The notes under the pieces are model-generated. The model did not search any database and was not told where the DNA came from. It saw only the letters and a program-made list of their open reading frames with translations. A program made the position numbers and the translations under genes. Below, one piece after another: positions 57,032 through 64,000 of a stretch of 64,000 nucleotides of DNA. Source of the DNA: Piper betle (lineage: Eukaryota > Streptophyta > Magnoliopsida > Piperales > Piperaceae). The stretch covers positions 93,593 to 157,592 of the forward strand of contig JAURVB010002135.1 of NCBI GenBank assembly GCA_033002965.1, in the 5' to 3' direction. The first letter of the stretch is position 1. Each line of letters opens with the position of its first letter.

Positions 57032-59525
57032 ATTCCCTTCTTCTTCAAAAAGATTTATCTTCGAATCTAGTTCTGAATAAAGAGAGAGAGAGAGCAGAAA
57101 AGTTGAAGGATGGGTTAACTTGAAATTTATCAGGAAGTTTAATTTTATAAGCATTGTCATTAATCTTTTCTGAAATTTGAAAGGTTCCATCACCGCGAGG
57201 TCTAGCTTGGATTTTCTGTGGTTGGGAAATCTCGGGCAAAAATGAACCCAAACTCATTCTGCTAGTTTGAGAATGAGTTGTTTTCTTCCTTTGTTAGCTT
57301 GGGTAGCAGGTCGTTCACTCTTTCACAAGATCTTCCTCATGAGTCTTCTTTACCGAATCAGCCTGTTGCGCTCTGTCAAAGCTAGAATCTCACTAACAGG
57401 AAAAGAAAGTAAATTCGATGGGTTTAATGGGTTAAAGTTGTATACAATTTCACATGGTGAGGAAGAAGTCGAAGAATGCACAGTTCTATTATAAGCAAAT
57501 TCAATAAAAGGAACACAATCTTCCTAAGACTTCAAATGCTACTTTATTACAACACCCAAAAGAGTTCCCAACGTTCTGTAAACAACTTCAGTTTGACCAT
57601 CTGTTTGCTGATGACAAGTAGTCGAAAATAATAAGATTGTTCCTAACTTTCCCCACAAGACGCGCCAAAAAGGATTTAGAAATTTAACATCTTGATCACT
57701 CACAATTTTTTTGGAACCCAAAGAAGATGAACAACTTCTTTAAAGAATAATTTGCTACATGGGTAGCATCATCAGTTTTCTTAGAAGGGATGAAATGTGC
57801 CATCTTGAAAAACTTGAATACATCAACAAAGATTGAATCTCATCTATTTTTTGTCTTGGGAAAACCTAAAACAAAGTCCTTGTAAAAAGCCATGAGGTTT
57901 GACTTGGGATTTAGCCTTCCTACAAGTTATACATCTATCACAAATTCTCTCAACATCTCTTTTCTTATGCAGCCAAAAGAAATGTTCTTTCAAAATTTCC
58001 AAAGTCTTAAGACTCCAAAATGTTCCATTAAACCTCCACCGTGTAACTCCCAAATAAAGTTCACGTAATGTGAACCTAGGTATGCAAAGTTTATTCTCAT
58101 GGAATAAATACCCATCTTACTTGTAAAATTTTTCAAATGGCTTTACTTCACACGCATCAAATGTGGTGGAAAAGTCAACATCACTTGCATATAATTCCTT
58201 GATGTTCTCAAACCCCAAAAAGTTTGCAGAAAGAGTAGAAATAAGAACATATCTTCGAATAAAGCATCGGCCATAATATTATCCTTACCTTGCTTGTATT
58301 GAATCACATATGGTAACATTTCAATGAACTTGATCAAGTTACCTTGTCCTTTTCTTCAAGGACTCCTGGTCAGTGTAAATAACAAATTCTTTAGACCAAA
58401 GGTAGTGTTGCTAAGTTTCTAAAGGTCGTACTAATGCATAGAGTTCCTTGTCATATGTGAGTAGTTCAATGCAGATCCATTAAGTTTCTCACTGAAGTAT
58501 CCAATGAGTTTCTTATATTGCATAGCACAACACCTACACTAAGCATCACATTCTACTTCAAAAGTTTAAGAAAAGTCTGGTTGATGTAGTAAAGGAGTAG
58601 AACTTAGTTTCTCTTTCAATGTGTTGAATGCCTTGTCTTGTTCTTCACCCTTTTTGAAGCCAAAACTTTCCTTGATTATTTTAGCCAAAGGTGCAACAAG
58701 GGTGCTAAAGTTTGGCACAAACCTTTGGTAGAATCCTGTTAGACCGTGGAAACTCCTTACTTCATTGATGGTAGTTGGTGTAGATTAATCCTTGATTGCC
58801 TTAATCTTCTCCCCACTAACTCTAACACCTTTGGCACTCACAACAAAACCACGAAAAACAATATTGTCTATGCCAAAGCTACACTTCTTAAGATTAGCAT
58901 ACAACTTTTCAGATCTCAAAGCTTCTAAAATAAATCTAAAATGTTCATTTTGCTCATTTAAATTCTTACTATAAATCAAGCTATCATTGAAGTAGACAAC
59001 AGCAAATTTTTCTATAAAAGGTTGCAAAACATGCTTCATCAAATGCATGAAATTACTTAGTGCATTAGTTAACCTGAGGGCAATACTAACCACTCATATA
59101 AACCATGTTTTGTTTTAAATGTTGTTTTCCATTCATCATCTAACATGTCATCCAAACGAGCCATGGGAAGTCAATACTTCACAGTAATTTTGTTGACTGC
59201 ACAATAATCCACACACATTCTCCAATTGCAATTCTTCTTAGGAACTAACAAAACAGGAACGACACATGGGCTCATACTTTCTCTTACATGTACTTTAGCC
59301 AACAACTCTTCACTTGTTTTGAAGTTATTTGGTTTCGTTGGGACTATTTCATTGGCTGGTCGGTTAGGAATCATAACTCCAGGAAAGAAATCAATTTGAT
59401 GTTCAATCCCTCTCAACAATGGTAATTTATATGGCATTTTTTATGGAAAAACATCTTTGTATACGTGCAAAAGAGAAATTGCAATACTTGGCAAGGAATT
59501 ATTAAGGTTAGTTAGTGAGAATTAT
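57032..59525 (-). pseudogene. Element D2 pol: RT, RNase H, integrase (broken)
   Basis: Minus strand: RT N-terminus 59437-59171 (LPLLRGIEHQIDFFPG, RPANEIV, WRMCVDYCAVNKITVKY). RT core 59093-58785 has VVYFNDSLIYSKN, in which the first catalytic aspartate is Asn, then LYANLKKCSFGID. The RNase H tail is near 58340 ([19 protein letters not shown]). The integrase zinc-binding region is at 58053-57844 (EHFFWLHKKRDVERICDRCITCRKAKS). A core piece (57721-57540: [19 protein letters not shown]) and the C-terminus (57193-57045: RPRGDGTFQISEKINDNAYKIKLP) follow. Stops and frameshifts are frequent. It continues at 61534 after the insertion of C1. Confidence 0.85.
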
Positions 59526-61533
59526 TGTAAGAACCGTGAAAATATGTGAAAATTTTTATTTCAAGACTTGAACCTAAGTATTATGAAATATTATTTTCGA
59601 TGAATGGATATGGTTGGTTATCAAGTAGACCGGTCGCGGTTCAACGTAAAGTCAAACCCTAACCTTAGAGAAGACGTAAGGCCAAACTCTGGCATTAGGG
59701 AAGACGAACCCAACCTAGAGAATACTGATTCATGAACGGATAATGGGGTAAGAGAATTTAATAAAGGGACTCGTTGAACCTAGGGAATACCTATACATGA
59801 ATAGATGTGAGAATTTAATTGAGGAACTCTTTGAAGCATATATATATAGGAGGAGGGGGTTAGGGAGGAGGGGCAGTCCACTCCTTCTTGCCTCCTCTCC
59901 AGTGCCTTTCCATTGTTGGTGTAAGTATTTCATACTTCTTCTTAGTTTCTTTTCCATTAGAACTCTTACATGCATGGTTGCAATGCATAAATTCATTAGA
60001 AATACTTTGCTAAGTTGCTGGAACTTTTTGGTATAAATTGCAATAGGTCTTTGGGTGTTGAGATATTGTATGGTTGCAAATTAGATGGCAGATATGAAAT
60101 TCACGTTTGACTAGTTTCAAGAAACCCTATTTTTTTAGCCGCACTGTTCAAAATCTAATAATGGACATGTCAGAATGGAACGGACAGTCCATAAATAAAT
60201 ATCGGCCAATAGGGGGTACGGTGGAATGGACCCATCGGCTCAACCTAATACAGTGGTACGGTGGAATGGACCCATCGGCTCAACCTAATACAGTGGTACA
60301 GTGGAATGGACCCATCGGCCAATAGGGGTACGGTGGAATGGACCCATCGGCTCAACCTAATACAGTGGTACGGTGGAATGGACCCATCGGCTCAACCTAA
60401 TACGGTGGTACGGTGGAATGGACCCATCGGCTCAACCTAATACAGTGGTACGGTGGAATGGACCCATCGGCCAATAGGGGGTACGGTGGAATGGACCCAT
60501 CGGCTCAACCTAATACAGTGGTACGGTGGAATGGACCCATCGGCCAATAGGGGGTACGGTGGAATGGACCCATCGGCTCAACCTAATAAGTGGTACGGTG
60601 GAATGGACCCATCGGCCAATAGGGGGTACGGTGGAATGGACCCATCGGCTCAATACAGGGTACGGTGGAATGGACCCATCGGCTCAACCTAATACAGTGG
60701 TACGGTGGAATGGACCCATCGGCCAATAGGGGGTACGGTGGAATGGACCCATCGGCTCAACCTAATACAGTGGTACGGTGGAATGGACCCATCAGCCAAT
60801 AGGGGGTACGGTGGAATGGACCCATCGGCTCAACCTAATAAGTGGTACGGTGGAATGGACCCATCGGCCAATAGGGGGTACGGTGGAATGGACCCATCGG
60901 CTCAACATAATAAGTGGTACGGTGGAATGGACCCATCGGCTAATAAGGGGTACGGTGGAATGGACCCATCGGCCAATAGGAGGTACGGTGGAATGGACCC
61001 ATCGGCCCAACATAATAGGGGGTACGATGGAATGAACCCATCGGCCAATAAGGGGGCACGATGGACTGACCCATCGGCCCAATATTTTATAGTGGCACGG
61101 TGGACTAACCCATCAGCCAATAGAACTACAACATAATAGGGGGTACGATGGAATGAACCAATCGGCCAATAGGGGGCACGATGGACTGACCCATCGGCCC
61201 AATATTTTATAGTGGCACGGTGGACTAACCCATCAGCCAATAGAACTACATCGAGCTTGATCCCGACATGGGTATGTAGGCCAATCAAGATTGTTTGATT
61301 TCAGCTCAAATAAGGTAGAATAAAAGTATGATAGGATAGTCAGGTTAGGAGAATGGGTAATAAATGAGACTTCTTTTTATTTTGTTTTGAGTTATAAATG
61401 TGGCTATAGGAAATGGTCTAAGACTGTGGGAACCATTATTTTATAACTTATTACTCGGCATTTAGTAGTTTTATTTTGGTAACACCTGGCCAACAAGGCC
61501 CACAATATTGTTAAAAATGGCCGGGTCGTTACA
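59526..61533 (+). mobile_element. Solo LTR C1 (2008 bp) inside D2
   Basis: It starts TGTAAGAACCGTG, ends GGGTCGTTACA, and has perfect target duplicates ATTAT (59521-59525, 61534-61538). The D2 sequence rejoined across it matches D1 near 54450-54490. It holds a TATA run with leader-like purine-rich sequence (59838-59875), a large minisatellite (60213-61255) and, inverted, the block conserved with B LTRs (61390-61430). No internal region or PBS is present. Confidence 0.92.
60213..61255 (+). repeat. Minisatellite array in LTR C1
   Basis: About two dozen tandem copies of a GGTACGGTGGAATGGACCCA core alternate two unit types. A 40-bp unit has CGGCTCAACCTAATACAGT and a 33-bp unit has CGGCCAATAGGG after the core. 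The last part (61010-61250) is a diverged 120-bp segment duplicated once (61010-61130, 61131-61250). Translations stay open in several frames because the units lack stops. I do not treat it as coding. Confidence 0.95.
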
Positions 61534-61538
61534 ATTAT

Positions 61539-61565
61539 GCCTATGTACAAAATAGCTATCAATGG
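61539..61565 (-). pseudogene. D2 remainder between C1 and B4
   Basis: A short D2 stretch resumes after the ATTAT duplicate and ends AATGG where LTR B4 starts. It belongs to the protease/RT linker region by comparison with D1 near 54470. Confidence 0.6.
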
Positions 61566-62118
61566 TGTAAAGACTGTAAAAATATATATATAAAATAAAA
61601 TAAAATATTCAACTCGGTCTGGGAAGGATTGAACGTTGGATTATTATTATTATTATTATATAATTATTATATTTTTTCCTCTATCTAGTTACCCGGTTAT
61701 ATTTTATTCTCTACCCAGTTACCCAGTTAAATAAAATACGGGTATAGGGGTGTTTTCACATACCTTAGCTGTCAATTTCATTTTTTTATTTGTGAAAGAG
61801 GATGTCATTTTTGGTCTCACCTTAGCTGGCTAGTTCTCCTCTCCCTTGCCGGTGCTTCTTCCTTGCTTAGGTATCCTTCCTATCGCCCTCTTCTTAATTT
61901 TCTTGCATGCATATTCTTTTTAATTGATAATAAGAACATGAGAAATTAAGTCTGAAATCAACAAAAAAAAAACTAAACTAAACTGAAATTTTGCCATGGC
62001 CGACGAGTGCAAATTGTTGGCAAGATGGGCGACTGTAAACGTGTTTGCAAGGCTTCCCCTCACAACCTAGACGATCTCACTAGTTGCTGGGTTGAAGGGA
62101 TGGCTCACCGTGTCCCTG
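61566..62118 (+). mobile_element. B-family LTR, first part (B4)
   Basis: It starts TGTAAAGACTG and follows solo LTR B3 from 31334: AAGGATTGAACGTTGGATTATT, the GGGTGTTTTCACATACC block, a TTTTTTATTTGTGAAAGAGG promoter-like box, the leader, and the ATGGCC..CGAGT block. It is cut at CCCTG (62118) by LTR A4. The rest should lie beyond the window. Confidence 0.85.
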
Positions 62119-63431
62119 TGTAAACCGTTGGTTCGAGTCGAGCCAGTTTCATGAACCGCGTGCTGTGTCGAGGCCAGCCGTGAGTTATGAGCAATGAGAG
62201 TCAGGTGTACCTGAATATATGATGATAACGTCGAGAAGATGGTGAGATATGAGTTATCAGAATATATGAATGTATGTAGTATTTTTTTCTTTTTATATGT
62301 TTGATCGTAGAAATAGTTTTAGGCCGAATAATGCATTAAGATGCGTTGGATTATATTCGGGTTGGTTATTAGTTGTAGAGCTTGCCATTTGGATGTTGTT
62401 GTGTTTGTTTTATTTTATGAGATTTTTTTCATATTTTTCTAGATTTTTTAGAATTTATTACGAACTAGTTATTATTTTGACTCGAGTCAGAACCGAGTCA
62501 ATACTTATTTACGATTTTGCCATTGGAGTATTTCACCTCCTTTCCCGACACTTCCCCACCCAAACCCTACCGCCACCTTGTGCTCGTCGCCGCCACCGTC
62601 ATCGCCGACGTCACACTGCCGCCGATCGTCGCCGCCCCGCCTTGCTGTGCCGTCGCCGTGCAGCCCTGACCAACCCCGGACATCGTCTCGCCACCATGAT
62701 GCCGGAATAGCCCCACGAGCTGCGATGCTCTCCTTATCGATTCGCCGTCGCTGCCGTGACCTCGACGACCACCCTCTTGACCTCCCCAACATTTCCCCCT
62801 TACCTAGCACCGCCGTCGAAGCCGGCCATGGGCCTGATCGGAATGACTGACTGCCCCGACCGAACACGACGCTGCCGCAAGAGGTCATCGCTGCCACGGC
62901 CGCCCATGCCGTCACCACCATTGGGACGAGCTCGCTGAGCCGGTGCTAACCATTTTGATGTGTTTGTTTGGATGAATTGCTTGTTATGAAATGAGCGGAT
63001 AATTATGAATGAGTAGGGAGCCTTGGAGTTCAAACTCAGCTTAAATGAAAACAAATGAGATAATGATGAATGTCATGGTAGATTGTTATGTTTTATCGTA
63101 TTTTGATAAAATATCTATATACCCTTGTTGTGGACAGGTTGGCCCCTACTGCACTTTTAGGGGAGATTTTGTTCGCTTTTCCGTAAATATTAATGAATTT
63201 TTATTTAAATTTCTTGCTTGTTGAATGGTTTTGTTTTGCTTGCATATCATCACATGCATGTAGGACTCCATTAGAACCCAATTGTTCCCATTCATGCATC
63301 TCATGGTTGCATCCCCATCTTAAGACGCCGAGGGAAGATCCGGGTCGGCTTAACCGAACTAGTACATTAGTGAACGGTTTGGTCGCCGGTGACATTTCCG
63401 GGTCGGTTCACGGGTGAACCGAAACGGGGTG
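62119..63431 (-). mobile_element. A-family LTR, inverted (A4), cut by C2
   Basis: It starts TGTAAACCGTTGG and follows A1 backwards: the GGTGTACC/ATATGATGATAA region, ATTACGAACTAGTTATTATT with the paired GAGTC motifs (62478-62500), the GC-rich block, GCCCCTACTGCACTTTTAGGG and CATCTTAAGACGCCG. It ends GGGGTG at 63431, five bases short of the normal GTTACA end. It is much shorter than A1 (1.3 versus 2.9 kb), missing much of the part matching 16350-17700 of A1. Confidence 0.85.
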
Positions 63432-64000
63432 TGTAACGACCCGCCATTTTTCACGATATTGTGGGCCTAGCTGGCCAGGTGTTACTCACAATTAAGTAAA
63501 TATGACTATCATTTTTTATTTAACAAAAACATATATAAAGATCCCACAGTCTTGGACCGTTTCCCAGCAGCCACACTTATTTCTCAATTAAATAAAAAAA
63601 GGAGTCCTCATATTTATTCTGCTCCATACTCTGGATGTCAATCGCCTAATCTCGTATCTGCATACCTGCGGAGGCAATTCTGCGTTAGTGATTACAACAC
63701 TAAGTAGTATAATAGATAAAACAAGACAAGTACATTCCACTATTTCCTTATGTTTATTTTAATATGCGGTGGAGTGATTCCGCTATACTCCAAAACAATG
63801 CGGAGGAGGTATCCGCTGTGATCCGCACACCCCGGCAGTAGCCTTTTTTGTGGGGAGGCTACCACTACCGTCTCCAGTGCCAGTGCCTCGCACACACTCG
63901 GCCGTAGCCTTTTTATGGGGAGGCTATCACTGCACTCCAGTGCCAATGCCTTGCACACCCCGGCCGTAGCCTTTTTGTGGGGCGGCTATCACTGCACTCA
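63432..64000 (-). mobile_element. C-family LTR (C2), runs off the window
   Basis: It starts TGTAACGACCCGCC and matches the reverse complement of the C1 end (ATATTGTGGGCC, GGCCAGGTGTTAC, then CCCACAGTCTTGGACC). It contains the GGAGGCAATTCTGCGTTAGTGAT block (63670-63692), shared with B and H LTRs, and a minisatellite from about 63828. Opposite orientation to C1. Confidence 0.85.
63828..64000. repeat. Minisatellite in LTR C2 (unit 62-66 bp)
   Basis: Three copies are seen before the window ends, with GTAGCC at 63838, 63904 and 63966. Each copy has a TTTTTNTGGGG.GGCTA block and a CTCCAGTGCCA block. The unit is unlike the C1 minisatellite although the position in the LTR is comparable. The array may continue. 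Confidence 0.85.

Noticed and set aside
60213..61135. Regular short repeats resembling a CRISPR array
   Set aside because: The 'spacers' are repeats themselves, the organism is a plant, and no cas genes are near. It is a minisatellite.
60453..61288. Long reading frames through the C1 minisatellite on both strands (up to about 140 codons)
   Set aside because: The repeat unit has no stops in several frames and gives repetitive WTHR or GGMDPSA type peptides in all of them. There is no start context, domain or conserved frame.
62505..62940. Frames in the GC-rich block of LTR A4
   Set aside because: Same reasons as for A1; the sequence is inside an LTR.
1..64000. tRNA, rRNA or Cassandra-type 5S-containing TRIM
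   Set aside because: I found no cloverleaf-like tRNA with A and B boxes and no 5S-like segment in the TRIM LTRs. The tRNA-like matches are only primer-binding sites.

Overview
This 64 kb window looks like repeat-dense, AT-rich heterochromatin from a flowering plant. I see no convincing host gene, tRNA, rRNA or CRISPR array. Nearly all recognisable sequence is LTR retrotransposon: Ty3/gypsy chromovirus-type Gag, protease, reverse transcriptase (RT), RNase H and integrase remnants, long LTRs (about 1.3 to 3 kb), solo LTRs and miniature TRIM elements. Most elements use a primer-binding site matching initiator tRNA-Met (TGGTATCAGAGC or a close variant). All coding regions are broken except one Gag-protease frame. 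Family letters A to J are mine, based on similarity seen inside this window.

Layout. (1) 1-10819: element B1 on the minus strand (3' LTR cut by the window edge, 5' LTR 8024-10819). Its integrase is split by element J (5' LTR 1233-2709, gag-pro 2818-4308, decayed pol) fused to a tail of an A-family LTR (5139-5501). (2) 10820-14860: unassigned DNA, an A-LTR fragment, and decayed gag and integrase pieces on both strands. (3) 14861-22117: a long E/G-family LTR (G1) split by a 2887-bp solo A LTR (A1, TSD GTAAC), followed by a PBS and TRIM1. (4) 22580-30705: inverted A LTR (A2), gutted element H1, and an inverted, internally amplified G LTR (G3). (5) 30706-42895: one H-family LTR (H2) broken by TRIM3, which is itself fused to solo LTR B3, and by complete-length element B2 (34191-41900). 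(6) 42896-50095: the H2 tail, LTR G2, element F with TRIM2 inside its 3' LTR, and an E LTR fragment. (7) 50096-64000: two D-family elements in tandem on the minus strand. D1 carries a 757-bp foldback TRIM-like insertion, D2 carries solo LTR C1 with a large minisatellite, and a nest D2 > B4 > A4 > C2 runs off the right edge.

Insertion order can be read from 5-bp target-site duplications and interrupted homologies. The most interesting items are the foldback composite element in D1, the TRIM3/B3 chimera ending at a shared terminus, a gag-to-RT fusion shared by B1 and B2 that suggests a propagating non-autonomous lineage, and a repeat-prone slot at a similar place in several LTR families. No search tool was available. 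Family assignments rest on protein motifs I recognise and on similarity read by eye within the window.
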